DNA of 31,836 nucleotides, taken from assembly GCA_045540315.1 (NCBI GenBank), contig JAZQHA010000132.1, positions 1 through 31,836 on the forward strand, in the 5' to 3' direction. This DNA comes from CAG-557 sp045540315 (GTDB lineage Bacteria > Bacillota > Clostridia > Oscillospirales > Acutalibacteraceae). This document shows positions 23,076 through 31,706 of this stretch, piece by piece. Position 1 is the first letter of the stretch; every line of letters begins with the position of its first letter. The notes beneath the pieces were generated by a model, which had not been told where the DNA came from, searched no databases, and saw nothing but the letters and a program-made list of their open reading frames with translations. Made by a program: the position numbers and the translations under genes.

Positions 23076-24515
23076 TTGAAGAAAACAATAAAAAGCCTTT
23101 TTGCGGAGAATTTGCCTAGTAAAGAGTCTGCATTTCGTGTGGCTTACTTTGTGAGCATATTTCTTAGTAGTATCACGTTGTTGGATATTGTCTCAACGGT
23201 TTTGGCTGCAGGCGCCATGATTTGGGGATTTTTTCTTTTTAAAAATAGATTAAAAACTAAACTGGAAAGTTTAAAATATGCGAAGGTTATCTTATTGTTT
23301 TTATTTTTTGCTGTTATTACGGCGATTATCAATATCAAAATGGATTTTCCAATTAGCTTTCTAGCCGGTCTAGTAATAATTTACCATGCAGCAATTTGTT
23401 TCTTTATGTTTTATGGAATGTACGTTGGTGAAGATTTTAGTGAGATAAAAAAAGAAATGTTTTTTTTGTTCAAATTAACGGTAGTTTTGTCAACTTTTTT
23501 TGTAACACTAAGTTTTTTACTTTTACTGCTTAGAGATTCTTTTACTGTTGATTTGACATTTCCAATTTTAGAAAATTATGACCATTATGAGCGTATTATT
23601 GGAATTGTTAAAAAAACTGATTCTACGCGATTTACTGGTGTTTTTATTAATCCCAATATTTTGGCGTTTGTTTCTGTTGTATCGACAATATTTTGCCATA
23701 TATTATGTCGCGCGAAGCAATTCTTTTGTGAGACCAAGCCTAAATTAAAATTGTGCTTGGTGGCTTTTGTTGTTATGCTACACTTTGTGGCTTTAGTCTT
23801 GAGTGACTCAATTGCGTCGTTTTTGTTTTTAGTTGTTTATATTGTACTTTGGCTGTTTTACAAATTAGTGCTAGAAAATCGAGTTTTCTCTGTAAAAAAC
23901 ATGTTCAAACGAAGCTTGATATTTTTATTAAGTGGATTAATTATTGTTTTGGGCTTTTTTTCGATACGTTCATATTTTCAAAATGGAGCCTCAAACGTTA
24001 TTGATGATGTTTATTCAGTGATTGCCAATACGACTACTAGAGCTGATATAGATGAAGATATTCATTTTGGGCGGCCAAATTATGAGCTTCGTGAAGGTAG
24101 TGGACGACGTAGACTGCTTGAACAAGCAGCATTTATTTTTTCGAAGCATCCGTTGTTTGGTATTGGCAGCACAAATGTGGTTGCTTATGGCGATAAATAT
24201 TTTGAGACAGGCATTGCTTTTTCGAACTTTCATAATGGGTATGTCTCGATATTAGTTTGTAATGGCTTGGTTGGATTTGTATTATTTATGGCGTTTTTAG
24301 TTTTCGTTTTGCGAGATTTAACTCGATTTTTAGTAAAGAATTGTTCTTCAATAAAAAAAGATGTTTTTGTTAATTTGTTAGTTTGTATTTTATCTTACTT
24401 AGTTTTTGCTCTTTTTGAGAAGACGTTATTATCTGAAATTAACTTTATGAGTGTGTTGTTTTGGTCTGTGCTAGGTTATGCAGTTACTTATCTGAAACTC
24501 GAATGCAAAAGATAG
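23076..24515 (+). CDS. O-antigen ligase/polymerase (Wzy-like) membrane protein
   Basis: 479 residues with about eleven hydrophobic segments. A large extracytoplasmic loop lies between about residues 300 and 375. GRRRLLEQAAFIFSKHPLFG and SNFHNGYVSILVCNGLVGF match the Wzy_C/RfaL pattern, including the conserved HN. It likely polymerises or ligates lipid-linked glycan units outside the membrane. TTG start with AAGGAG upstream. Third gene after the sugar transferase and aminotransferase. Confidence 0.8.
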   Translation: MKKTIKSLFAENLPSKESAFRVAYFVSIFLSSITLLDIVSTVLAAGAMIWGFFLFKNRLKTKLESLKYAKVILLFLFFAVITAIINIKMDFPISFLAGLVIIYHAAICFFMFYGMYVGEDFSEIKKEMFFLFKLTVVLSTFFVTLSFLLLLLRDSFTVDLTFPILENYDHYERIIGIVKKTDSTRFTGVFINPNILAFVSVVSTIFCHILCRAKQFFCETKPKLKLCLVAFVVMLHFVALVLSDSIASFLFLVVYIVLWLFYKLVLENRVFSVKNMFKRSLIFLLSGLIIVLGFFSIRSYFQNGASNVIDDVYSVIANTTTRADIDEDIHFGRPNYELREGSGRRRLLEQAAFIFSKHPLFGIGSTNVVAYGDKYFETGIAFSNFHNGYVSILVCNGLVGFVLFMAFLVFVLRDLTRFLVKNCSSIKKDVFVNLLVCILSYLVFALFEKTLLSEINFMSVLFWSVLGYAVTYLKLECKR

Positions 24516-24611
24516 TCCGTGCCAATTTAGCGGATAATAAAAGTTATATTTTCCCAAAGATTTTGAGATAGTATATAATGAAATATAACTTAAATTAAAG
24601 GATGAGCTTTT

Positions 24612-25163
24612 TTGAAGAAAAAAAATATATACAATTTGGTGCTGTCTAGTGTTATGTCGACTTTTATTGTTATGTCAACTTTTTTAAGCATAACTTTACC
24701 TATTGGAGGAACGGCAACAACCTTTCATCTGGGAAATATAACTTGTTTACTTGCAGGCATTCTTTTAGGGCCAATATATGGAGGTTTAGCTGCAGCAATT
24801 GGTTCACTCGCCTTTGACCTTTTAAATCCAGTGTACATCGCATCTGCACCATTTACAGTTGTATTTAAGTTTACGATGGTTTTTATTTGTGGAGTTATTG
24901 CTCATAGCAAAGGTAGAAACGGGGAAGACCCCATGTATAATATGATTGGTGCTATTAGCGGTAACTTAGTTTATGTAATTTTACGAGCCATTAAATGTCT
25001 ACTTGTAAATTTGTATCTTTTACATATGGAGCCACTCACAGCAATGTTATTAACTTTGAATGGAACATTAGTGTCCATATTTAAAGCAGTTGTTACAGTA
25101 ACCGTTGTTATGATTTTGGTACCGTTAATCCAACGAAAAATAAAGAGTGTTCGACTAGGGTAG
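24612..25163 (+). CDS. ECF transporter S component
   Basis: A 183-residue membrane protein with five or six helices. THFLGNITC-like TTFHLGNITCLLAGILLGP, followed by YGGLAAAIGSLAFDLLNP, is the hallmark of energy-coupling-factor substrate-binding (S) subunits for vitamins. The vitamin cannot be assigned, and no riboswitch is visible in the 96 bases upstream. The EcfA/EcfT module must be elsewhere. TTG start with GGATGA upstream. Confidence 0.82.
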   Translation: MKKKNIYNLVLSSVMSTFIVMSTFLSITLPIGGTATTFHLGNITCLLAGILLGPIYGGLAAAIGSLAFDLLNPVYIASAPFTVVFKFTMVFICGVIAHSKGRNGEDPMYNMIGAISGNLVYVILRAIKCLLVNLYLLHMEPLTAMLLTLNGTLVSIFKAVVTVTVVMILVPLIQRKIKSVRLG

Positions 25164-25194
25164 TTTTGATAACGGTTCTATTCCGCTTTAATTT

Positions 25195-25327
25195 GGCTGA
25201 GCCGCTGCGGCCGCGAGGCCAAAGAAAATAAAAATTTATTTTCTTTGTATTTAAAAGTTCAACAAAGTTGAACTTTTAGAATAGCCGAAGACCACAATAG
25301 TGGTCTTCGGCGCCTCGCGGCGCGCCT
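25195..25327 (+). repeat. Cloverleaf repeat, copy E
   Basis: Closing stem GGCCGCGAGGCC with GCGCCTCGCGGC. Hairpins: 25220-25247 (CAAAGAAAATAAA stem), 25253-25277 (AAAAGTTCAAC/GTTGAACTTTT, 11 bp) and 25284-25311 (GCCGAAGACCAC/GTGGTCTTCGGC, 12 bp). It lies between the convergent ECF and glycosyltransferase genes. Confidence 0.88.
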
Positions 25328-25366
25328 TAGGAGTTGAACCTGCTAAAAGTAGATATAAAATAAATA

Positions 25367-25416
25367 CCGCATGGTCAAGATTATTTCTAGTTCAAACCAT
25401 GCGGATTTTAATTTTT
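25367..25416 (-). terminator. Bidirectional terminator at the end of the rhamnose operon
   Basis: CCGCATGGT (25367-25375) pairs with ACCATGCGG (25396-25404). T-rich tracts follow on both strands (ATTTTAATTTTTT on plus, TATTTATTTTA on minus). Confidence 0.75.
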
Positions 25417-26123
25417 TAGGATAATTTTTTATGCTTCAATAGAGCAAAAATCAAATTTAATCTATATTTTAACATGTTCTTGAAGGTCAAATGTCGTAGG
25501 CTGCTTACGTTATTGGAGTGCCTACGATATTTAATTAGCGGCGATTTAATAAAGGCGACCTTACCTTGTTTTTCGCCGATTAGACCAATCCATTGATCGT
25601 GCATTGGTATTTGTTCTGGAAAGGGCAATACCTGATGCAAGAAATCGCGTTTTAAGGCCATGCAGCACCCAATATAGGAATTATGAAGAAGGTTGAATAG
25701 AAAACCAGGTGTGCAGTGTCTAAATTTAAAAAACGATGGATGAATAGTGTCTTCTTTATCATTGACTACACAGCAGTCGTGCAAAACGACATCAGCGTGT
25801 TTATTTTTAAAGACACTTAGAACATGTGACACTTTGTTGTCGAGCCAAATATCATCCTGATCGCTTAGAAATATGTAATCATTTTGGCAATGTAACAAAG
25901 CGTTTTCGAAGTTTTTGATAGCACCATGAGACGGACCACGAAAAATCTTAATTCGACTATCTCGGACAGCCAAGTCGGAGATAATGCGATAAGTGTTGTC
26001 CGTACTTTTATCATAAGAAATCACGATTTCGTCGCTGCAACCGAGCTGTTTTAAGATGGATAAAATTTGTTCTTTAATGTATTTTTCACCGTTATAAACG
26101 GCCATAGCAACGGAAATTCCCAT
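25416..26123 (-). CDS. Glycosyltransferase family 2 (rhamnosyltransferase-like)
   Basis: 235 residues with a GT-A fold. The N-terminal AMAVYNGEKYIKEQ, nucleotide-binding ISYDKSTDNT and DxD-containing FLSDQDDIW (about 92-100) are intact. MHDQWIG marks the acceptor region, and no membrane segment is present. Its close resemblance to rhamnan-type GT2 enzymes and its place at the end of the dTDP-rhamnose operon suggest transfer of rhamnose. It starts one base after the rfbC stop. Confidence 0.85.
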   Translation of the reverse strand: MGISVAMAVYNGEKYIKEQILSILKQLGCSDEIVISYDKSTDNTYRIISDLAVRDSRIKIFRGPSHGAIKNFENALLHCQNDYIFLSDQDDIWLDNKVSHVLSVFKNKHADVVLHDCCVVNDKEDTIHPSFFKFRHCTPGFLFNLLHNSYIGCCMALKRDFLHQVLPFPEQIPMHDQWIGLIGEKQGKVAFIKSPLIKYRRHSNNVSSLRHLTFKNMLKYRLNLIFALLKHKKLS

Positions 26124-26124
26124 A

Positions 26125-26691
26125 TTAATTACCCTTATTTAAAAAATTTTTAAATGATGGCAAAATACGATCTTTATTAGATAGCAAAACTGTCATGTTG
26201 TTAGTTATAGGCCATGTTATGTTGATATCTGGGTCGTTGTAGATGATACCTCCTTCATTTTTAGGGTCATAAAAGTCGGTACATTTGTATACAAATTCAG
26301 CCTCATCGGAGAGAACTAAAAAGCCATGTGCGAAACCAGCTGGAATGTATAACTGGCGTTTATTTTCGGCACTTAGGGTAGCGCCAACCCACTTACCAAA
26401 AGTCGGGCTTTCTTTTCGTAAGTCCACGCCAACGTCAAAAACCTCACCTTTGATTACGTGAACCAGTTTACCTTGAGGCTTTTTTGTTTGAAAATGTAGC
26501 CCACGAAGCACCCCTTTCTTCGACTTAGACTGATTATCCTGGACAAAATTAGCATCGATGCCAGCGGCTTTAAATTCCTCATAATGATAAGTCTCTAAAA
26601 AATAGCCACGGTCGTCACCGAAAACAGTTGGCTCGATGATAAACATGCCATCGATGTCCGTCTTTATAAAATTAAATTTACCCATAAGCAA
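26125..26691 (-). CDS. rfbC: dTDP-4-dehydrorhamnose 3,5-epimerase
   Basis: The third step of dTDP-L-rhamnose synthesis. A cupin-fold enzyme of 188 residues, normal length. GDDRGYFLETY near the N-terminus, NQSKSKKGVLRGLHFQ with the catalytic His, KGEVFDVGVDLR and IPAGFAHGFLVLSD are all family-typical. The TTG at 26691 lies about 6 bases after AAGGGGC; an ATG two codons on is also possible. It sits between two GT2 genes. Confidence 0.95.
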   Translation of the reverse strand: MLMGKFNFIKTDIDGMFIIEPTVFGDDRGYFLETYHYEEFKAAGIDANFVQDNQSKSKKGVLRGLHFQTKKPQGKLVHVIKGEVFDVGVDLRKESPTFGKWVGATLSAENKRQLYIPAGFAHGFLVLSDEAEFVYKCTDFYDPKNEGGIIYNDPDINITWPITNNMTVLLSNKDRILPSFKNFLNKGN

Positions 26692-26704
26692 ATTTTGCCC
26701 CTTT

Positions 26705-27688
26705 TTACTTTTTTAATACACAAATAATATCTGCAAGACGCCCTTTGAGAGTAACAGCGTTTGAGTAGTGTTTATTCTCGTTTTTGTAAAGCTCAAGTAT
26801 CTTAGCAACTTTTTTTTCACTCAACGCTTCCAGCCTCTTTGCGATGAATTGAGCTTTCTCATGGACAACTTTAAGACTTTTGCTATCTAGCAAATCCTCA
26901 TAAACTTTCATAGCCTTAAAATAGTTGTCTATTTGCTTTGCTTTGTCAAGACGGTTTTCGTAAGCTGCTCGTTGCAAGGCGGAGTTTCTTCCGGTCAGCC
27001 CTGGCAGACCAATGGTATTATCAGAGTGTATACGATAGTTTGTAAGGGGAGTGTTAAAAAAGTAAAGCCCGTCCATGAATGCCGCAATCGACGCCAATTC
27101 CCAGTCGTGTACACAAGTACTTTGTGTTCGCGAGAGATAAATATCCTTAACGTCTCGAGTAAAAGCGAGAGTACAACCAGGAGATATATTATAACTGCAA
27201 ATTGTCGATAAATCAATCTTAACGGTTTCAAAGGGCTCAATGCGAAACTTAATAAGATTATTGTTGGAGTGAGTAATTCTTGGGCGTGTACGAATGATAT
27301 TATCGTTTTCGTCAATGAAAGTAAAACCCGAGCAAATCGCCTTTATGCGGGAATCCGACTCAAAACGATTTAGCATAGCGCCAACTTTCGTTTTATACCA
27401 AATGTCATCTTGGTCGCAAAGAAAAATAATATCGCCAGTAGTTTCTTTTATGGCATTTTTAAAATTTTTTGAGAAGCCCACATTTTCTTTATTGCCGTAA
27501 AAGTGCCAATTTCTGAGGTGATTTTTCTCGATAAAATCTTTAATGATGTCTACGGTTTTATCTGTGGAGGCATCGTCAAAAATAACTACCTCATCGATGG
27601 CACGTCTTTGAAACAAAAGTGAATGTAATTGTTTTAGAATATACTTTTCACCGTTGTAAGTTGTGAGTGCTACAGAAACTTTGCTCAT
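26705..27688 (-). CDS. Glycosyltransferase family 2
   Basis: 327 residues. The GT-A catalytic domain has VALTTYNGEKYILKQ, IFDDASTDKT (about 35-44) and the DxD motif in FLCDQDDIWYKTK (about 90-102), followed by VHDWELA. The C-terminal 90 residues are a helical region. Similar to rhamnosyltransferases; acceptor unknown. It begins one base after the rfbB stop with GGAGAT upstream. Confidence 0.85.
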   Translation of the reverse strand: MSKVSVALTTYNGEKYILKQLHSLLFQRRAIDEVVIFDDASTDKTVDIIKDFIEKNHLRNWHFYGNKENVGFSKNFKNAIKETTGDIIFLCDQDDIWYKTKVGAMLNRFESDSRIKAICSGFTFIDENDNIIRTRPRITHSNNNLIKFRIEPFETVKIDLSTICSYNISPGCTLAFTRDVKDIYLSRTQSTCVHDWELASIAAFMDGLYFFNTPLTNYRIHSDNTIGLPGLTGRNSALQRAAYENRLDKAKQIDNYFKAMKVYEDLLDSKSLKVVHEKAQFIAKRLEALSEKKVAKILELYKNENKHYSNAVTLKGRLADIICVLKK

Positions 27689-27689
27689 T

Positions 27690-28748
27690 TTATTTATCTC
27701 CGTACATTTTGGTGTAGTAGTCCTTATATTGTCCGTTTGTGATGTTTTCCATCCAAGATTTATTATTAAGATACCACTCGATTGTCTTTTTTATACCCGC
27801 TTCAAAGGTAGTTTCTGGCTCCCAACCAAGGTCATTTTTGATTTTATCCGGAGCAATACCATAGCGTCTGTCGTGGCCTTTTCGGTCCTTAACGTATTTT
27901 ATTAAGGTCTCACTAACCGAGTCATCTACGTAAGTGCGAATATGCTCAATAATTGTCTTAACTATAGTAATATTGGTACGTTCGTTATGACCGCCGACAT
28001 TATATACCTCGCCGAGCTTGCCGCCATTTATAACCATGTCGATGGCCTTACAGTGATCCTCAACATATAGCCAGTCGCGAACATTAAGGCCGTCGCCGTA
28101 AACAGGCAATTCCTTATGTGTTAAGGCATTGTTTATCATCAATGGAATTAACTTCTCTGGGAATTGATACGGACCATAATTATTTGAGCAACGTGTGATA
28201 TTGATAGGGAACTTATAGGTGTCGAAGTAGGCTGCTACTATTAAGTCAGCGCCAGCCTTGCTCGAAGAATACGGACTGTGAGGGCATAGGGGAGTAGTCT
28301 CGGTAAAATAACCTTCTTCGCCAAGCGAGCCATAAACTTCATCAGTCGAGACTTGCAAGAATTTGCAACCCTCACGGTAAGTATCCTCACCGATAGTCCA
28401 AAATTTCTTTGCAATATTCAAAAGATTAACAGTACCTTCGATGTTCGTCTTCACAAAAATTTCCGGATTTGCGATGCTTCTGTCAACGTGACTCTCGGCC
28501 GCAAAGTTTACCACAAAGTCGATATTGTTCTTTGAAAAAATCTCTTCAATGGCATCTTTATCGCAAATATCTGCGTGAACAAATTCATAATTCTTGTGGT
28601 TCTCAATTTCTTTTAAGTTCTCAAGATTTCCTGCGTAGGTTAATTTATCTACGTTTATGATTTTAATATCGCTATATTTTTTCAGCATATAGTGGACAAA
28701 ATTCGAGCCAATAAATCCCGCGCCACCGGTCACCAAATAAGTTTTCAT
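27690..28748 (-). CDS. rfbB: dTDP-glucose 4,6-dehydratase
   Basis: The second step of dTDP-rhamnose synthesis. An extended SDR protein of 352 residues. TGGAGFIGSN binds NAD; STDEVYGSLGEEG contains the catalytic Asp-Glu; YSSSKAGAD carries the Tyr-Lys pair; RCSNNYGPYQFPEKLIPL is the substrate motif. The ATG at 28748 has GGAGA upstream and overlaps the rfbD stop by 4 bases (ATGA); open frame further upstream lies inside rfbD. The product is also a possible precursor for the DegT aminotransferase in the other operon. Confidence 0.96.
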   Translation of the reverse strand: MKTYLVTGGAGFIGSNFVHYMLKKYSDIKIINVDKLTYAGNLENLKEIENHKNYEFVHADICDKDAIEEIFSKNNIDFVVNFAAESHVDRSIANPEIFVKTNIEGTVNLLNIAKKFWTIGEDTYREGCKFLQVSTDEVYGSLGEEGYFTETTPLCPHSPYSSSKAGADLIVAAYFDTYKFPINITRCSNNYGPYQFPEKLIPLMINNALTHKELPVYGDGLNVRDWLYVEDHCKAIDMVINGGKLGEVYNVGGHNERTNITIVKTIIEHIRTYVDDSVSETLIKYVKDRKGHDRRYGIAPDKIKNDLGWEPETTFEAGIKKTIEWYLNNKSWMENITNGQYKDYYTKMYGDK

Positions 28749-29638
28749 AGTTGGTTCTCCTTTTTGAGGTTGTTTATATACATAAGTAATGCATCTTGCC
28801 AAGGTCTTATATCGTTGCCAACGGTACAACGTAACATCAAGTTGTCGAGGGAGGAGTATTGCGGCCGTTTTGCCTCGCGAGGAAATTCATCCGTAGTGCA
28901 AGGTAAGACATCGCACTTGAATCCCGCATACTTAACAATCAACGAAGCAAATTCGTGCCAAGAAGCCTCTCCGAACCCTGTGCAATGATACACACCATAG
29001 TTTTCTGTAGATGCAAGTTTTAAAATATGGTGCGCTAAATCGTTGGCATTAGTCGGATTACCAATCTGGTCGCTTACCACTTTAATTTGCTCTTTTTCTT
29101 TTGCTAAGTTTAAAATTGTTTTTACAAAATTCTTACCGACATAGCCATACAGCCAAGCAGTCCGAACAATAAAATATTTTTTTGTTTGCTCGCGCACATA
29201 CTGCTCACCAAGTAGCTTTGACTTACCATATACGCTTTCTGGTGCACAGATATCCCACTCACGGTAGGGAGCGGTTCCGTTGCCAGCAAAGACATAGTCC
29301 GTCGAGATGTGTACCAATTTAGCGCCGATATTGTTGCAAGCTATCGCCAAATTTAGAGGGCCAATAGCATTTACTTTCATTGCAAGTTCTAGATTAGTTT
29401 CGCAGCCGTCAACGTTAGTCATAGCGGCGCAATTTATTACTATATCGGGACGAATTTTTTCAAAAAAAGCATTTACATTTTCTGCGTTAGTTATATCAAG
29501 TGTTTCCGTGTCTGTAGCAACAACGTCACAATTTTTATATTGCGCGTCAATTTGACCAATTTCGCTAGTCTGAGTCTTTAAAATAGTTGTTAACTCGTTA
29601 CCAAGTTGGCCGTTTGCGCCGGTTATAAGTATCTTCAA
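28745..29638 (-). CDS. rfbD: dTDP-4-dehydrorhamnose reductase
   Basis: The last step: an NAD(P)H-dependent reductase giving dTDP-L-rhamnose. 297 residues. ITGANGQLGNEL binds cofactor, HISTDYVFAGNGTAPY contains the catalytic Thr-Asp-Tyr region, YGKSKLLGE the Tyr-Lys pair, and VRTAWLYG follows. GGAGGAATTT precedes the ATG. A cloverleaf repeat lies between this gene and rfbA. Confidence 0.95.
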   Translation of the reverse strand: MKILITGANGQLGNELTTILKTQTSEIGQIDAQYKNCDVVATDTETLDITNAENVNAFFEKIRPDIVINCAAMTNVDGCETNLELAMKVNAIGPLNLAIACNNIGAKLVHISTDYVFAGNGTAPYREWDICAPESVYGKSKLLGEQYVREQTKKYFIVRTAWLYGYVGKNFVKTILNLAKEKEQIKVVSDQIGNPTNANDLAHHILKLASTENYGVYHCTGFGEASWHEFASLIVKYAGFKCDVLPCTTDEFPREAKRPQYSSLDNLMLRCTVGNDIRPWQDALLMYINNLKKENQL

Positions 29639-29685
29639 AAAAATTCCTCCAATTAGTTAGTGCCTCACGTTATATCTTTCAAGTC

Positions 29686-29828
29686 AAGCCGCTCCAACTC
29701 CGGCCGCGAGGCCAAAGAAAATAAATTTTTATTTATTTTCTTTGTGGTCAAAAGCCCAACTTTGTTGTGCTTTTGACTGGCCGAAGGCCCCTTTGGGGCC
29801 TTCGGCGCCTCGCGGCGCGGTGGCGCCG
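29686..29828 (+). repeat. Cloverleaf repeat, copy F, inside the rfb operon
   Basis: Closing stem GGCCGCGAGGCC with GGCGCCTCGCGGC. Hairpins: 29713-29744 (CAAAGAAAATAAA arms, 4 bases longer than in other copies), 29747-29777 (GTCAAAAG/CTTTTGAC with a CAACTTTGTTG loop) and 29780-29806 (GCCGAAGGCCCC/GGGGCCTTCGGC, 12 bp). It fills most of the 225-base gap between rfbA and rfbD. Confidence 0.88.
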
Positions 29829-29863
29829 AAACATTTTTAGTAAGGAGCTCCATCAAATTAACT

Positions 29864-30745
29864 TTACGTACTAGGAACGGGCTCGGTAGCTATTTTATAA
29901 AGGTATTGACCATACTCAGTTTTCCTCAAACGCTTAGCTAATTTAATAAGCTCATCTTTCGTAATAAAGCCAGCGCGATAAGCGATTTCCTCGATACATG
30001 CTATGTATAAGCCTTGCCTTGTTTGAACGGCCTCGACAAAATTAGCTGCTGCCAACATTGCGCGGTGAGTTCCGCTATCTAGCCAAGCCATGCCTCGACC
30101 AAAAAGCTCCACCTTTAATTTTTTTCGCCGTAAATACTCATTATGAATAGAAGTAATCTCAAGTTCGCCACGAGCAGAGGGTTTTACATTTTTCGCAATC
30201 TCAACAACGTTATTATCAAAAAAGTAGAGGCCAGGAATAGCGTAATCAGATTTTGGCACTTTAGGTTTCTCTTCAATGGATAATACGTTCCACTCTTTAT
30301 CGAACTCAACAACACCAAAATCTTTAGGGTTGCCGACGTGATAGCCGAAAATGGTTGCGCCTTCCTTGCGTGAGGTAACTTCTTGCAGGCGCTCGGTGAA
30401 ATTATATCCGTAAAAAATGTTGTCGCCGAGAATTAAGCAGACGTTATCATTCCCGATGAACTTTTCTCCAACAATAAATGCGTCCGCAAGACCACGAGGT
30501 TCTTCTTGTACTGCATAATCAAAATGAACACCAATTTGCGAGCCATCGCCGAAAAGCTCCTTATACAATGGCAAATCTCTTGGTGTCGAAATAATTAAAA
30601 TTTCACGGATACCCGACAATAGCAAAGTCGACAATGGATAGTAAATCATTGGTTTGTCGTATACGGTCAACAGTTGTTTTGAAACAGCCAACGTGGATGG
30701 ATACAAACGAGTACCTGAACCGCCGGCTAAAATAATGCCTTTCAT
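29864..30745 (-). CDS. rfbA: Glucose-1-phosphate thymidylyltransferase
   Basis: The first step: makes dTDP-glucose from glucose-1-phosphate and dTTP. 293 residues. The nucleotide-binding LAGGSGTRLYPSTLAVSKQL is at about 6-25. YAVQEEPRGLADAF, ILGDNIFYG and EEKPKVPKSDYA follow, and AWLDSGTHRAM is near the C-terminus; all are diagnostic. Its ATG overlaps the stop of the upstream glycosyltransferase (ATGA at 30742-30745). Confidence 0.96.
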   Translation of the reverse strand: MKGIILAGGSGTRLYPSTLAVSKQLLTVYDKPMIYYPLSTLLLSGIREILIISTPRDLPLYKELFGDGSQIGVHFDYAVQEEPRGLADAFIVGEKFIGNDNVCLILGDNIFYGYNFTERLQEVTSRKEGATIFGYHVGNPKDFGVVEFDKEWNVLSIEEKPKVPKSDYAIPGLYFFDNNVVEIAKNVKPSARGELEITSIHNEYLRRKKLKVELFGRGMAWLDSGTHRAMLAAANFVEAVQTRQGLYIACIEEIAYRAGFITKDELIKLAKRLRKTEYGQYLYKIATEPVPST

Positions 30746-31521
30746 TGAGAATCGCTCTCCTTGTTATGCCATTTATGAAAATATTTTAACATAGAACTGA
30801 CATGAATACAAAGGTATTTAAAATTTTTAGAGCTTGTCCGTGCCCAGGTGTGCGTGGCACAAATTGAGGGATGCAACATAGTTTTACCGTACTTTTTTGC
30901 CCGTCGAGTTAAGTCTGCGTCCTCGAAATACATAAAAAAGCGTTCATCAAAACCGTTTAGCTTTTTTAAGATGCTTGTCCTAATTATAATAAAACAACCG
31001 GTGCAAAAATCAATCTCCGTTGGTCTCTCGAAAGCAATATTTTTGCAAGTATATTCATCTCGCCAAGTTTTGAAAATGCCACCAAAGCGCTCAAGACGTC
31101 CACTAACCAAATATTTAAATTGAGGCACCTTTTTCGGCAAATCTTGACGAGAACCATCGACATTTAATATGTTAGGTGTCACGATAGCCACTTCTGGATT
31201 TTCTTGCAAATACGTGGCTAAATCGCCAATAACATCGGTATTAAAGGTGATGTCTGGATTTAAGAAAACATGAAAATCAGAATTTATTTTGTCTAAAACT
31301 TGATTATGTCCAGCGCCAAAGCCCTTGTTTTTCGACAATTTTATAATTTTAACTTTAGGGTAATATTTTTGAACCCAATACACAGTGCCGTCGGAAGAAT
31401 TATTATCTACGACAAATGTTTCAATTTCGCAATTTTTTGAGTTTTTGTATAAGCTTTCAAGGGCGAGCAAAATGTTGCTGGCGTTATTATGAGTTACAAT
31501 GCTAATTGATATTTTTTTCAT
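30742..31521 (-). CDS. Glycosyltransferase family 2 (WbbL-like)
   Basis: 259 residues. SISIVTHNNASNIL and TFVVDNNSSDGT form the nucleotide-sugar site; FLNPDI carries the DxD-like motif; FCTGCFIIIRTSILKKLNGF and DERFFMYFEDADLTRR are typical of WbbL-type rhamnosyltransferases. No membrane helix. The ATG at 31521 is chosen because AGAGAG lies 8 bases upstream. The open frame continues back into the tRNA gene, which cannot be coding. First protein gene of the rhamnose operon. Confidence 0.87.
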   Translation of the reverse strand: MKKISISIVTHNNASNILLALESLYKNSKNCEIETFVVDNNSSDGTVYWVQKYYPKVKIIKLSKNKGFGAGHNQVLDKINSDFHVFLNPDITFNTDVIGDLATYLQENPEVAIVTPNILNVDGSRQDLPKKVPQFKYLVSGRLERFGGIFKTWRDEYTCKNIAFERPTEIDFCTGCFIIIRTSILKKLNGFDERFFMYFEDADLTRRAKKYGKTMLHPSICATHTWARTSSKNFKYLCIHVSSMLKYFHKWHNKESDSQ

Positions 31522-31562
31522 TAACATCTCTCTTTTAACAAATTTTGACACAGAAGATAAAA

Positions 31563-31639
31563 TGGTCCGAGTGACTGGAATTGAACCAGCGGCCTCTTGA
31601 ACCCCATTCAAGCGCGCTACCAATCTGCGCCACACCCGG
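31563..31639 (-). tRNA. tRNA-Pro (anticodon GGG)
   Basis: A complete 77-nt cloverleaf on the minus strand. The acceptor CCGGGTG pairs with CACTCGG, followed by discriminator A and an encoded CCA. The D stem is GCGC/GCGC, the anticodon stem CTTGA/TCAAG with loop ATGGGGT, and the T stem GCTGG/CCAGT with loop TTCAATT. The loop places GGG at positions 34-36, reading CCC. It directly precedes the rhamnose operon and may share its transcript. Confidence 0.92.
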
Positions 31640-31661
31640 ATAAACTCTTTTACAATAATGA

Positions 31662-31690
31662 ATTCTATAATGGTTTTGTACTTATGTCAA
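31662..31690 (-). promoter_or_regulatory. Sigma-A promoter of tRNA-Pro (and perhaps the rfb operon)
   Basis: On the minus strand: consensus TTGACA (31690-31685), a 17-base spacer and TAGAAT (31667-31662), 22 bases before the tRNA. No second promoter is evident between the tRNA and the first glycosyltransferase gene. Confidence 0.8.
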
Positions 31691-31706
31691 GTGAAAAGTA
31701 GTTAAG

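Noticed and set aside
24516..24611. A vitamin riboswitch upstream of the ECF S component
   Set aside because: The gap is only 96 bases, AT-rich, with no conserved riboswitch core or terminator hairpin.
28749..28829. A longer rfbB starting inside rfbD
   Set aside because: The conserved NAD-binding start MKTYLVTGGAGFIG begins at 28748 with a proper RBS and an ATGA overlap.
29665..29856. A 63-residue minus-strand open frame between rfbD and rfbA
   Set aside because: It lies across cloverleaf copy F and its translation matches the repeat-derived frame upstream of the M23 gene, so it is a by-product of the repeat.
31522..31635. A longer WbbL-like protein reading through the tRNA
   Set aside because: The extension is antisense-free tRNA-Pro sequence; the tRNA fold is complete and the downstream ATG has an RBS.
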